Source: Shinisaurus crocodilurus (Eukaryota; Chordata; Lepidosauria; Squamata; Shinisauridae). From it: DNA of 64,000 nt. The translations under genes and the position numbers were made by a program. Under the pieces are notes generated by a model. It saw only the letters and a program-made list of their open reading frames with translations. It had not been told where the DNA came from and did not search any database. The DNA is taken from positions 13,636,471 through 13,700,470 of the forward strand of contig CM037878.1 in assembly GCA_021292165.1 (NCBI GenBank), read 5' to 3'. Shown piece after piece: positions 8,481 to 18,503 of this stretch; within the stretch, counting starts at the first letter, position 1; each line of letters opens with the position of its first letter.

Positions 8481-8960
8481 CAGATTTATTTTATTTTTTA
8501 TTTTTATTTTTTTTAAAGTGAAACGTTTCGGCATAAAACTCCAGCTTCAGTCCACAAATAAGAGTATGCTACAATGCCACTTATAAACTGAGCCAGAACC
8601 AATCAGGAACAGGCCAAGCCTCAATAAGGGAAACAAAGATTAACGATCGGCACCTGTACGCATCTGCCACCAGTCAGGCCGCATTAATAAACATCATGGC
8701 TTGATTCATCTCATCCGTCACATTGATATCGGGTTTCAGCTGATCAATAAACAAACAATCCCTCCTTAATCTTTCTCCTCTGGAGGCTCCCGTTCAATTG
8801 CTGCCGGCACAGAGATCTTCTTCACTGAAGTTGCTCTGCCAGCATGTTTCTCCCTCATACGAAGGGGCCACCACGGTCCAGCGTGGGTTTCATTATGCCG
8901 GAAATATCAGCCAAGTGCTCCTTTACCTCTTTTTAGGAGAGGTCTCCCAGTTTTGCACAG
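8481..8960 (-). repeat. Possible decayed retroelement 3' region
   Basis: The minus strand contains CCGAAACGTTTC after ACTGAAGCTGGAGTTTTA. It also holds a broken frame with LRRDCLFIDQLKPDINV. A short peptide of this shape, followed by a GAAACGT motif, occurs near the 3' ends of Penelope-like elements, but the match is too short to be firm. Confidence 0.3.
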
Positions 8961-9198
8961 TAACAATCTGGTTTTTTTTGCAGATACTGGGAAGAAGGAG
9001 AAATTCTTACGATTTTCAGAGGCTGAGGTTCTTACTGGGAGCTAAGTGGCGGTGGCAGCTGACCCCCGCGCACCCACCCACACACCTTTCCTTTTCTATT
9101 TTTAAGGAAAGCGGCCCCTGAGAGTCACCATGTGCAGTGCTCCCATATCACTGGTCTGAATGATGCTGTGTCATGACATAGTGTCATGCGAGAGGCAG

Positions 9199-9222
9199 TG
9201 TGATGTGTGTGTGTGTGTGGGG
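9199..9222. repeat. (TG)n microsatellite
   Basis: About ten TG units followed by a run of G. Confidence 0.9.
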
Positions 9223-9330
9223 GGAAGCCGTCCCAACAGGGCTGTTGTTCAAACTGGCAATGTGGAGAGACATCGCGGGTCTGGCCCCCCCGCTCAGTCT
9301 GCTGTTGTCCAGGTGCGAACAGTTGATGGG

Positions 9331-9500
9331 GAACTCCGAGGCCCCTCTTCTCCTTTTTGGATGGTTCTTTATCTTTATACCGGACTTGGATTGGACAGCC
9401 CCTCAAACAGAGGAGCCCTTCAAACAGAGGAGGATTCTCTCCTGCCAGCTCTCCAAAACAGAGGACTGTCCTCTGTAAAGCAGGCCACCTGGCCACCTTT
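9331..9500 (-). repeat. Repeat X, minus orientation
   Basis: Contains GGATGGTTCTTTATC, a diverged CCGGACTTGGATTGGACAG and the short palindrome-like CAGAGGACTGTCCTCTG shared with the other copies. It directly precedes the tail of SINE-K at 9508. Confidence 0.7.
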
Positions 9501-9507
9501 TGTTTTT

Positions 9508-9753
9508 GTTTATTATATTTATATGTATCCCATCTTTTTTCCTGCAAGGGACCCAAGGCAGCTTACACAATCCTCTTCCTCTTCTCTTTTATCTTCACAA
9601 CAGCTCTGTGCGGTAGGTGAGGCTGAGAGTCAGTGACTGGCCCAAAGAAGTCACCCAGTGAGCTTCACGGCCGAGTGGGGGGGACGGGACTAGAGAACCC
9701 GGATCTCCCGAGTCCTGGTCCAGCACTCTAACCACTAGGCCACACTGGCTCTC
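9508..9753 (-). repeat. tRNA-derived SINE with L2-like tail (SINE-K)
   Basis: On the minus strand the head is GAGAGCCAGTGTGGCC, followed by an A-box-like TAGTGGTTAGAGTG and the body CCAGTCACTGACTCTCAG. A 3' tail of CCTTGCAGGAAAAAAG ends in ATAAA-type repeats. The B-box is degraded. Four other copies share this layout. Confidence 0.8.
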
Positions 9754-10249
9754 AAATTGTTTAAAAACAGGGGGGAAAAACCTAGCTGCAAATTTGTTAG
9801 AAACAGAAAAGGCGAAAGCAAACATCAGAGGCTGCCACTCCTTGTCTCATGTTAAGCCCCCCTGGCCCCTGAAAATGTGAAGATTTCCCCTTGCCGCCCC
9901 CTGAAAATGGCTGAAAATGCCTCTCTGCTTTCACATGGGCTGTGTAAGTGGGGAGCCACTTTTGGTTCAGCGCTCGTTTCCGTGCGTTCCTCAGCTCGGA
10001 CTCCCTGGCTCGGTCGCTCGGCTCTGACTCCCGGCTGGCTCCACTCCTGGCTGCCGGCTCGCCCGCTGACAGCTGCCTGTGGTTCTGCCTTGACAGCAGA
10101 TTGGCACGAGTCGACAGCCCTCTGATCTAATGGGCCAGGATTTATTATTGCAGAGTTCTCCCTGGCGTTTGCCCTTGCCTACGGAGACAGTCCCCTAACC
10201 GGAAACACCAGCTCACCAGAAACTAGGCTGGGCCACCAAACACAGGAAC
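9754..10249. other. No gene recognised
   Basis: Ordinary mixed-composition DNA. Bases 9960-10100 contain repeats of a GGCTCG/GGCTGGC type. No domain is seen in any frame. Confidence 0.3.
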
Positions 10250-11228
10250 TAGCCCCTGCAGTATCGATTCCCCATGTGGGGCTGCCCTTAATGCTGGTCT
10301 GGAAGCTGGAACTAGTGCAGGATGCAGCTGCTCGGCTGTTGTGAGGAGCTGCCCCCTTTCAGCCTGCAACTCCTTTGCTGAGGGAACTGCTGCACTGGCT
10401 GCCTATTCGCTACTGGGCCTGGTACTAGTGTATAAAGGCCTAAACAACTTGGGACCAGGATACCTGAGAGAACACCACCTTCTCCCTTACCAACCTGCCC
10501 ACTCAGTCACTGACATCATCAGATGGCATGTTCTGGTTGGTTCCATATGGACTTATGTCCCGATTGGGTCCACCTGGAGAAGGGCCTTCAGTGTGGCGGC
10601 TCCATTTCTGTGGAACTCCCTGCCTCTGGAGGTCGGGCAGGCGCCAACCCTGTATTGTTTTCGGCACCTCCTGAAAACACTCTTATTTTAGGAAGACTTC
10701 ATGTTTAGCCTTCAGAAGAGGAGACTGAGAGGAGATATGATCGCACTCTTCCAGTACTTGAAGGGATGTCACACAGAGGAGGGCCAGGATCTCTTCTCGA
10801 TCATCCCAGTTTGCAGGACACGGAATAATGGGCTCAAGTTACAGGAAGCCAGATTCCGCCTGGACACCAGGAAAAATTTCCTGACCGTCAGAGCAATAAG
10901 ACAATGGAACCAACTACCTAGGGAGGTGGTGGGCTCTCGCACCCTGGAGGCATTCAAGGTGCAGCTGGACAGCCATCTGTCAGGGATGCTTTGACTTGGA
11001 ATCCTGCAGTGAGCAGGGGGTTGGACTCGATGGCCTGGTAGGCCCCTTCCAACTCTACTTTTCTATGATTCTATGATTCTAAGCCTTCCTGAACTAACCA
11101 GCCATGGTTTTATTGCTTTTGTTTTTAACAATATTTTAAAATCTGTTTTATCTTTTATTGTACACTGCTACGAAATCTCCATACCGGAATATGGAGCGGT
11201 ATATAAAATAAATAAAATAAATAAAAAA
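10250..11228 (+). mobile_element. L2 LINE 3' part, split by CR1
   Basis: Pieces at 10250-10698 and 11081-11228 read as the L2 ORF2 C-terminus (VQDAAARLL, then GRAFSVAAPFLWNSLPLEV and LKTLLF, with small frame breaks). A typical L2 tail follows (CTACGAAATCTCCATACCG, AATAAATAAA). The CR1 fragment at 10699-11080 sits inside it, so this L2 copy is older than that CR1. Confidence 0.85.
10699..11080 (+). mobile_element. CR1 LINE 3' end
   Basis: Reads [19 protein letters not shown] through WNQLPREVVGSRTLEAFKV, the CR1 ORF2 C-terminus. A diagnostic 3' end TTCTATGATTCTATGATTC follows. It is 5'-truncated and inserted in L2. Confidence 0.92.
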
Positions 11229-11384
11229 TCCTCAAGCAACACTATCATACAACCAAACTACATGATATCCCCCAGTTTGGTGGGACACGTCGTGACAGCT
11301 ACAACTTCTCCCGCATCTCTCTCTCCTGGTCCTTCATCCGGCTGCTCTTCCACCGGAACACACCCGAACTCCCGTGCGTTATTC

Positions 11385-11635
11385 CACACGGCTGGGCAAC
11401 TTGTGGCCCACCTGACGTTGGTGGACTTCAGCTCCCATCTGCCCTAGCCAGCATAGCCAATGGCAGTGTTTCTCAACCTTGGGTCCCCAGATGTTTTTGG
11501 CCTACAACTCCCAGCATGCCCCAGCCAGCGTAGCTGGCTGGGGCATGCTGGGAGTTGTAGGCCAAAAACATCTGGGGACCCAAGGTTGAGAAACACTGGC
11601 CAATGGTGAGGGATGATGATGGGGAGTTGCCCTCC
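11385..11635. mobile_element. hAT-C foldback interrupted by hAT-A
   Basis: The left part has CTGGGCAACTTGTGGCCC and TAGCCAGCATAGCCAATGG. The right part has CCAATGGTGAGGGATGATG and GGGGAGTTG. Removing the insert at 11464-11598 and one copy of gccaatgg restores the family's order. The right end is truncated near 11630. Confidence 0.8.
11464..11598. mobile_element. hAT-A hairpin, 135 bp, nested in hAT-C
   Basis: The ends are CAGTGTTTCTCAACC and its inverse. Perfect flanks gccaatgg lie at 11456-11463 and 11599-11606. It is one of two copies here of the TTTCTCAACC end subtype (the other is at 40878). Confidence 0.95.
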
Positions 11636-11638
11636 CGC

Positions 11639-11795
11639 TCACGCTGGCTCAGCTTGTCTGAGCGTGGAAAGCTAAGCAGGGTCAGGCCTGGTGATTACTT
11701 GGATGGGAGACCCCTCCCCTAGTCTCCTGCATTGAGCAGGGGGTTGGACTCGATGGCCTTGTAGGCCCCCTTCCAACTCTATGATCTATGAATGA
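11639..11795 (+). repeat. 5S-derived SINE with CR1 tail (SINE-5S)
   Basis: The head GTGGAAAGCTAAGCAGGG, GCCTGGTGATTACTTGG and ATGGGAGACC is a diverged 5S rRNA promoter region. The 3' part CATTGAGCAGGGGGTTGG, CTCGATGGCC and CCAACTCTATGATC is the CR1 3' end. This arrangement suggests Pol III transcription with CR1-driven mobilisation. Other copies lie at 13.7, 14.0, 14.3 and 19.2 kb. Confidence 0.85.
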
Positions 11796-12006
11796 ATCTG
11801 TGATGTATGCTGTCTGGGGGATTCCAACACATTCCCAGCTGGGAGTTGTATTCCAACACATTTGGAGGGTACCAGGTTGGCGAAGGCTCTCTTGCTGAAT
11901 CAGGGATTGTCAAGGTAAAGTGCAGATCTTGGATTGCAACTTGGGATTCCTATTAGCCATGACTTAGGGCTGATGATTCACACTATCCTTTAACTCTCCC
12001 CCGCAC

Positions 12007-12033
12007 ACATGCGCGCGCGCACACACACACACA
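12007..12033. repeat. (GC)n(AC)n alternating purine-pyrimidine tract
   Basis: CATGCGCGCGCGCACACACA is strictly alternating and can adopt Z-form DNA. It is a microsatellite, with no sign of function. Confidence 0.85.
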
Positions 12034-12039
12034 ATTTCC

Positions 12040-12983
12040 ACACGATTAGGTGATCCTGTGAAACTACCCCAGGTGGTAACATTGCAGGTTAACCATATCC
12101 GGAAAGTGAGCGAGTTTTCCGATTTGTCGTGTCCTCCCTCCCTCATCAATGCGCGTGTGTGGTCATGTGGGGTTATGAGGACCGCGCTGGAGCCTCCCTT
12201 CCCTTCCCATCGAATGCACACCCAGTCGACGAATTCCTTTAACGAAAATGGAAGGGCTGAAAGAATTTGCTTTCCTCGACCATGGCTGCGGCGTGGTGAT
12301 GGTGGGGAAGCAGAGAGAGAGAGAGAGAAGCATCTGGTAAGTAGCGAAAGGGTTACGCAGAGCATGCGGTGGGCTTTTGGAATGAAGGCGGAAAGCAGGA
12401 TCCAGCCGGCGCTCAGTTGCTTTGGAGGATCTGGCCCCGAGCCATTTTCCAGGTTGAAGCCTGCGCATGAGGCTTCAGTGGGTGATGTGGAAAGAGGAAC
12501 CGAGCCAGTTGGGAGGGAACATGCTGCAGCTCTCTCTGGTCCTTGGCCTGCCTCCCTCTGTTCCTGGGCCTTGTCTTGGATTTGGAGCTGCCTCCTGCCG
12601 ACCTGCCTTTGGCTGCTGCTCCATCCTTGGCCTGTGTACTGGCCCTCACTGCAGCCCCATCTGGGTTTCATCTGCAGGAGGATGTGCCCAGGGGCTGGGC
12701 TTCGGTGCCAGGCCTCTCCCCCTCTCCAAAACGTTGCTCCTCACCCAGCGTCCTGTCTCCGCTGCATCTGCTTCCCATTTGGGTCTGCATGTAGCCAGGC
12801 CAGCATGAGCCTGGGAAGCAATCCCTGCTCTGGGGAGGGTCCCGTTTGTAGAGGTTTTGGGCTTCATCTTGGAGGTGCCACAACACGCAGATGTTAAATG
12901 GCTGAGGAGGAGATCCAGAGGGGAGCTGCGGTGAACATGGCTGAGCAAATGGAAAGGTTATTCCTGGAGAAGATGGCACGGTC
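12040..12983. other. No gene recognised
   Basis: Long frames occur on both strands here (up to 279 codons on plus, 235 on minus). They overlap each other, have biased composition and show no domain. A (GA)n run lies at 12310-12330. I treat them as chance frames in GC-rich DNA. Confidence 0.4.
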
Positions 12984-12991
12984 CCCTACAG

Positions 12992-13292
12992 CAGGGGTGC
13001 AGAACCTCAGGCCTGGGTTTCACAGATGGCCACGCCTTTCCCCCAACCACTGACCGTTTGGTGGTTTCCCAGCTTACACACACACACACACACACACACC
13101 TTCTGAAAGGTTGAACTTCCTCTCCTAAGGCTTAGTTACTGGCAGTAAGAGCTGTAAGCTAAAATGCGCTGGCATTTTTGGCCTTGCCCCTTTTGCCTTT
13201 GGCCACGCCCACCCCTGGAATGTGGCCCCCGAGAGCTTTTCTGGAATGGAATTTGGCGCTGGGGGTGAAAGAGGTTCTGTTCTGCACTCCTG
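12992..13292. mobile_element. hAT-like element
   Basis: The ends are CAGGGGTGCAGAACCTC and GAGGTTCTGTTCTGCACTCCTG, inverted with small gaps. The flanks ccctacag and ctctacgg match at 6 of 8. A (CA)n run at 13076-13100 lies inside. It is about 300 bp and noncoding. Confidence 0.65.
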
Positions 13293-13300
13293 CTCTACGG

Positions 13301-13700
13301 CCAGGGTGGGCCTAGCTGTTGAAGTGTGTGAGCAGTTGACAGCTTTTGGGAGGCCTTTGGACAAGGTGCACGAGTGGGTCCCCTCCCTGAGTGGGTAGAC
13401 CTCCTCCTCCTCGCCACTATTGCCAGTGCCCCTTCACTCGTCCTCTTTTTTGGCACCCAACTTGGTACGGCTGCCAAAAGGGAGAGCTCAAGATGAGTGG
13501 AGGGGATCCTCTTCCTCCTCTTCTCTCCTGTCACCGCTCGCTTGCTCAGGGATGTCAAGTGAACGAGCTGCAACGGGAAGGAGGAGCATGAGCTAGGCCA
13601 GGGTACTTCGGGGATCAGCGGTGGCCCCCCTGCTGGGATAGGGGCCTTGGCAAGTGCCCGGCAATGCCGACCCCTGGCACCACGTCCTGGTGCCAGGGGA
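13301..13700. other. No gene recognised
   Basis: Frames on both strands lack domains. No element ends are recognised. Confidence 0.3.
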
Positions 13701-13826
13701 AACCAGGCCTGGTTGTTACTTGGATGGGAGACCACTCCTCTAGTTTCCTGCATTGAGCAGGGGGTTGGACTCGATAGCCTTGTAGGCTCCTTCCAACTCT
13801 ATGAAATCTATGAAATCTATGAAACC
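13701..13826 (+). repeat. SINE-5S, 5'-truncated
   Basis: Begins inside the 5S-like region (CCAGGCCTGGTTGTTACTT). It continues through GGATGGGAGACC and the CR1 tail to ATGAAATCTATGAAATC repeats. Confidence 0.8.
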
Positions 13827-13982
13827 AGAGCTATCCTTCCGCCACCCTGCCAGTCTTTGCATATACTTTGGTCACATCAGGAGGCAGAAATCAGCCTGCT
13901 TCCTCCTTCCTCCCTGCCTCCCGCTGTGGCCTCCTCGGCATTCCAAAGATGGCTGTGCACCTCCCGCCCTGTTGTTGTTTCA

Positions 13983-14150
13983 CAGATTTCATAGATCATA
14001 GAGTTGGGAGGAGCCTACAAGGCCATTGAGTCCACCCCCCTGCTCAATGCAGGAAACTAGAGGAGGGGGTCTCCCATCCAAGTAACCACCAGGCCTGACC
14101 CTGCTTAGCTCTCCACGCTCAGACAAGCTGAGCCAGCGTAAGCCACAGGC
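13983..14150 (-). repeat. SINE-5S, minus orientation
   Basis: On the minus strand it reads from GCTTACGCTGGCTCAG through the 5S-like region to the CR1-type tail CCAACTCTATGATC. It is nearly full length and shares its head with the copy at 19157. Confidence 0.85.
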
Positions 14151-14280
14151 CTGTTTGAGGGCAACAAGCCACCCTGACAATCCATGGGTTGTGTTGGGGT
14201 TGTTGTACCCACGATGGGTTGTCATGTCAACCAATCCCAGGTGACTGACCCCATCGTGGATACCGGGAACCAGCCAGCAC

Positions 14281-14441
14281 CTCATAGATTTCATAGATCA
14301 TAGAGTTGGAAGGAGCCTACAAGGCCATCGAGTCCAACCCCCTGCTCAGTGCAGGAAACTAGAGGAGGGGGGATCTCCCATCCAAGTAACCACCAGGCCT
14401 GACCCTGCTTAGCTTTCCACGCTCAGACAAGCTGAGCCCGT
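14281..14441 (-). repeat. SINE-5S, minus orientation
   Basis: Same orientation and nearly the same sequence as 13983-14150, about 130 bases away. A tandem arrangement by independent insertion or by local duplication is possible. Confidence 0.85.
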
Positions 14442-14731
14442 TGGTTGCAGACCAGCTAGACCTCCTCTAAAGATCGTAAGGGTCAGCTGGGTATATATAA
14501 GGGAAGGTGGTCTGCTAACTATCCTGGTCCCAACAGTTCTGGGTATTCATAGCATCTCCATATATTTTGTGGGGCTCTTTTGCTTCCCGTTGGCAATCTC
14601 GGCACAAGTCATGTCCTCTCCCTTTCCCACTTACATTCTTTGGTCCCATGCGAGACCGGTGGCGCTTATCTTAATTTTGCCCGTAGGAGAACAAAAATAG
14701 CTAGTTTCTTGACTTGGGGGAGGCTGTCATG

Positions 14732-15103
14732 CAGGGCTGGCCTCAATGGTAGGTATGGCTGGGCACTTGCTGGGGGGCCTCACACCCAGCAGGGAACCCA
14801 CTGACAAGAACCCCCTGGAGTTGTCCTCCTCCTGACCCTTGCAACTTGCTTCTTCACCTGCTTCTCGCTCCTCCGGCCCAGACGACGGCGGTGGTGAGAA
14901 GGAGAAGCCGTCGATATCATTGCCAACTTGCTCCTTGGCTCTCTTCTTATCAAGCAACCAAGTGGGAGCAATTGATGAGAAAGAGGAGGACCAGCAATAG
15001 CAGCTGGTGGCAAATGGTGGTGAGAAGGTCGACTCACTGAGGGAGGCCCCCCCCCTGGAGGATGTTCTGCCTCAGGGCCCTGAAATACTTGGAGCTGGCA
15101 CTG
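14732..15103. mobile_element. hAT-F element
   Basis: The left end is CAGGGCTGGCCTCAATGG. The right part (TGCCTCAGGGCCCTGAAATA, then GGAGCTGGCACTG) matches the right end of the copy at 1068. The flanks ctgtcatg and cgggcatg match at 6 of 8. Confidence 0.65.
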
Positions 15104-15173
15104 CGGGCATGATCCTGCCAACCCCTTGGCTTCCTCCTGACGCAGTGCCTGGAAATAGCAATGCTCTCTAGAG

Positions 15174-15308
15174 CAGTGTTCTCCAACTTTGGGTCCCCAC
15201 ATGTTTTTGGCCTACAACTCCCAGCATGCCCCAGCCAGCATAGCTGGCTGGGGCATGCTGGGAGTTGTAGGCCAAAAACATCTGGGGACCCAAGTTTGGA
15301 GAGCACTG
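15174..15308. mobile_element. hAT-A hairpin, 135 bp
   Basis: Flanks ctctagag and ctctagac (7 of 8). The right arm plus its flank was later duplicated in tandem (15371-15496). Confidence 0.92.
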
Positions 15309-15496
15309 CTCTAGACCCACACTAGAGGAGTGGTTGTTGTTGTGTGTGTGTGTTTTTAAACCTTTTCCAGCTGGCTGGGGCATGCTGGGAGTTGTAGGCC
15401 AAAAACATCTGGGGGCCCAAGGCTGGAGAACACTGCTCTAGAGCCACACTAGAGGAGGGGATGTTGTGTGTGTGTGTGTGTTTTAACCTTTTCCAG
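15244..15496 (+). repeat. Tandem duplication of a hairpin arm plus flank
   Basis: Bases 15244-15370 (the right arm from CTGGCTGGGGCATGC, then CACTAGAGGAG, a (TG)n run and CCTTTTCCAG) recur at 15371-15496. The join falls where CCTTTTCCAG meets CTGGCTGGGG, that is, at the hairpin centre. Confidence 0.9.
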
Positions 15497-15851
15497 GGAG
15501 CCCTTTCAAGATCATCGCGTTTATTCTGGAGCATCTATGCATCTGCTGAACAGGCCTGTAAGTTGCAAAGGATTGTGGGCACGATGTTCCAAGGCGCACG
15601 CTCAGTTCGTGCGTGGCGGCGGCAAGACCCTGTTCGGCTTTCTCACCACTCCATGTGAAAATTGAGCGCACCCATGAATACAGCCAGCACTCTCTCGCGG
15701 ATGCACGTTGCAGGGGATGATGGAAGCCAGTGGCAAGCAAGCTTTCTGGCAAGGGGGGGGGTTGTCTCTGCCCTTCCTGGTCTTCTCATCGAGGAACGGC
15801 TCCCCGAGAAGCTTCTGAGGAGCCCCAGGGTTCTTCGAAACCCACTGTGTT

Positions 15852-16095
15852 TGGCGCTGTGGTATAGCGGCGGTATAGTGGAATTGCTGCTTTACACTAG
15901 GCTTTTGTTCTGGTTTGTTCTGGTTTTGTTCTACAGAACCACTGTAGCATGAAATTTAATACCTGACTTTCCTCATTCTTAAAAAAAACCCTGCGAAAAT
16001 AGCTGGAAAACATGGGAGAGGCCCTGGACAATGACGACGTGATGCAAAGGCCCCACAAACTTATGTGAGTGAGGGATCACAAGTGCACAAGATCT
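15852..16095 (+). repeat. Repeat H internal fragment
   Basis: Shares GGCGCTGTGGTATAG, ACTTTCCTCA, AATAGCTGGAAAACA and GTGAGTGAGGGATCAC with the complete element at 32817-33220. It lacks that element's terminal repeats. Confidence 0.6.
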
Positions 16096-16099
16096 GCCA

Positions 16100-16432
16100 C
16101 GGACGGCCTTCTCCCTCCCTGTCCCATCAGCCAGAGAAACCTGGCTGGTGGGGACTAGGAGGAGAGCCTTTTCTGTGGCAGCCCCCAATTTATGGAACTC
16201 TCTCCCAAGTGACCTTCACCATGCCCCTTCCTTGATTAGCTTCCGCCATACATTAAAAATGTGGCTTTTCAGGAGAGAATATGGGGGTGGGTTAGGATTT
16301 TTAAGTTTTGTACTGTTGTTAATTGTGTTTTACACTCTGTTTTTTTCTTGTATTTTATTGGACTGTACATCGCTCAGAGTGGCCGGATGACTGGCCAGAT
16401 GAGCGATTCAAAAAATATAATAAATAAATAAA
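16100..16432 (+). mobile_element. L2 LINE 3' end
   Basis: Reads RRAFSVAAPNLWNSLPSDL, then SFRHTLKMWLF, the L2 ORF2 C-terminus. A 3' UTR with GCTCAGAGTGGCCGGATGA and an AATAAATAAATAA tail follows. It is 5'-truncated. Confidence 0.88.
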
Positions 16433-16638
16433 GGTCTCCCATAGAGAAGCCCAAAAATTCATGAGGTGCCTTCAGGCAAGCCTTTCTCTCTCTCTCTCTC
16501 TTTCATCTGTAATATGCGGATAATATTACCGACCAACCTTACAGGATTATTGTAAGGATTACTGAGATATGCATATAAAGTGCTTAAAGCCCCCCCCCAA
16601 TATAAACGCTATGTTTGCTCGCTGGTGCCATTGTAGTA

Positions 16639-16895
16639 CAGTAATACCTTGGATTGCAAGTAACTTGGTTTGAGAACGTTTTGCAAGACAAGCAAATTTT
16701 TAAATATTTATCTTAAAAAATTTGGACTTGATATACAAGCGACGTCTTGCAATACAAGTACTGTAGAACGGCTTAAATTAAAAATCTCTGCACAATTTTT
16801 TTTTTGGGAGGGGGATTTCATTTTGATATCAGAGTGTTTTGGATTACAAGCACGTTTCCGGAACGAAATTATGCTCTCAATCCAAGGCATGACTG
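16639..16895. mobile_element. Tc1/mariner-like miniature element (257 bp)
   Basis: The ends are CAGTAATACCTTGGATTG and CAATCCAAGGCATGACTG, inverted. A TA dinucleotide flanks each side. The interior is AT-rich, with TACAAGCGACGTCTTGC. Relatives lie at 22146 and 37912. The TA duplication and the CAGT end fit a pogo/Tigger-like nonautonomous family. Confidence 0.88.
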
Positions 16896-16963
16896 TATTT
16901 CGCCTATAGCTCCAAAGAGGCGGAGGTGGCCGACTCCACCATGGAGCACTGAAGTAGTCTAAA

Positions 16964-17102
16964 GGTGCAATCCTATGCAAGTTTAGACAGGAAAAAAAAA
17001 AGCCTACAACTCCCAGCATGCCCCAGCCAGCCATGCTGGCTGGGCCATGCTGGGAGTTGTAGGCTTTCCCGCCCCCTGTCTAAACTTGCATAGGATTGCA
17101 TC
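16964..17102. mobile_element. hAT-D hairpin element
   Basis: The ends are GTGCAATCCTATGCAAG and CTTGCATAGGATTGCAT. The arms pair through CCTACAACTCCCAGCATG. The flanks gtctaaag and tcctaaag match at 6 of 8. Confidence 0.82.
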
Positions 17103-17974
17103 CTAAAGCAAATGAAGCCGGCACAGAGATCCTGGGCTGTCTGCTTCCTCCGTGTGTGTCGTGGCAGAGCAAAGTTTGCCCTGGGACCCGGTTTCCCATA
17201 TACGCTGAAGGACGGGGCGGGAGGGCGGCGGCGGTGGGGGGGGGGAGGTTGTAATCAGTGCAGTGCGCTGGGGTGACATGAAGCCGTCACTTGGGTCGCT
17301 TTGATTCCTTTAATAAATGAATGTGCTGCATGATAGAACCACTGTAGCATGTTAAGAGCTGTCATCAGAATTTATTGATGCCACAGGAGACGGTCAGAGT
17401 CAGTGGGAAAAAATGCAGAGATTTATGGACTCGCCAAGGCCTCTGCTTCTTCACCCGCCGCCCCCCCCTCACCCCGAGCTCTGCTGGGGCCTAATAAATC
17501 CCATCATTGTTCTCCTTATGCTGTTTGGACAGTGGCATTGACTGTGCAGAAGGTTCATGCGCTCTCTGTGCCAGTTCTCTGGGGCAAGGAACCTCCGCAG
17601 GGAAGGTCACTGCCTCCTCCGGGTCACATACACACAGCCAAAGTGTGTGCTGGGTGTTGCGGTGGCGGATCGCCACTGGGGAACGTGAGGTTTGCTCTTG
17701 TCATTGTGCACGGATCCTTGTCTTGCCCTTGGGCCCAGGGGCAAGACAAATTGCTCGCGTTACTCGTCATTTCCACACCCTGGGGAGATTCCCCAGTTCT
17801 ATGCCATCCCCGCTAGGTGTTACAGATTACTATTTTACTTTCAACACCAACACTAGGGAGGCGCAGGGGGTGTGGGGAGAGAATGCAGGTGGCCAGGGCG
17901 ACACGGCAGGGGGGGGGAACGCCTGCAGCGCACCTTGCGCAGGGCCCGCTCCAGCCTTGCAGCAACAGCGTGTT
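17103..17974. other. No gene recognised
   Basis: Bases 17285-17400 are AT-rich and complex, a possible conserved block. The CATGATAGAACCACTGTAGCATG at 17329-17351 shares ACCACTGTAGCATG with 15940-15953 in repeat H. The remainder is GC-rich with chance frames. Confidence 0.3.
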
Positions 17975-18238
17975 GGAGAGCCAGTGTGGCGTAGTGGTTG
18001 GAGCATTGGACTGGGACTCGGGAGATCTGGGTTCTAGTCCTCACTCAGCCATGACACTCACTGGGTGACTTCAGGCCGATCATTGACTCTCAGCCTCACC
18101 TACCTCACAGGGTTGTTGTGTGAGGATGAAATGGAGAGGAGGAGGAGAATTCGGTAAGCTGCCTTGGGTTCCTTGCAGGAAAAAAGTCAGGATATAACGA
18201 TAATAAATAAATAAAATAAAAAATGAAATAAAATAAAA
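17975..18238 (+). repeat. SINE-K, near full length
   Basis: The head is GAGAGCCAGTGTGGCG, followed by TAGTGGTTGGAGCATTGG (A-box-like) and GGGTTCTAGTCC (B-box). The body is ACTCTCAGCCTCACCTACC. The tail is CCTTGGGTTCCTTGCAGG with (AATA)n. The best-preserved copy in the window. Confidence 0.88.
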
Positions 18239-18366
18239 GGGTGGGCAAGGAGAGGATGCGTAACCCCTTTCCCCTGCTGTCTTCTTGCTATTCAATTTTC
18301 TTTTTTCTGCCTTCCCCTCCTTAACAGATTTTCTATGGTAAGAGAAAAGATGGAAGAACAGAGGAA

Positions 18367-18500
18367 CATTGGAAGCTGCCTTCTACCGAATCAGACCCTT
18401 GGTCTACCTTGCCCAGTATTGTTGACACTGACCATCAGCAACGGCTCTCCAGCGTTTCAGGCAGGAGGATTCTTTCCTAGCCCTGCCTGGAGATGCTGCC
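18367..18500 (-). repeat. SINE-P, head truncated
   Basis: On the minus strand it ends in GAATCAGACC-type tail sequence and GGCAGCTTCC. The tRNA head is lost where CAGGCAGGATTC-like sequence meets the tandem units at 18504. Confidence 0.75.
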
Positions 18501-18503
18501 GCG

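Noticed and set aside
12058..12897. 279-codon frame as a cellular gene
   Set aside because: Overlaps a 235-codon frame on the other strand. It has no domain, splice or promoter context, and its composition follows local GC content.
13983..14441. CRISPR-like or tandem array from two similar minus repeats
   Set aside because: These are two SINE-5S copies of about 160 bp. There are no short regular repeats with unique spacers anywhere in the window.
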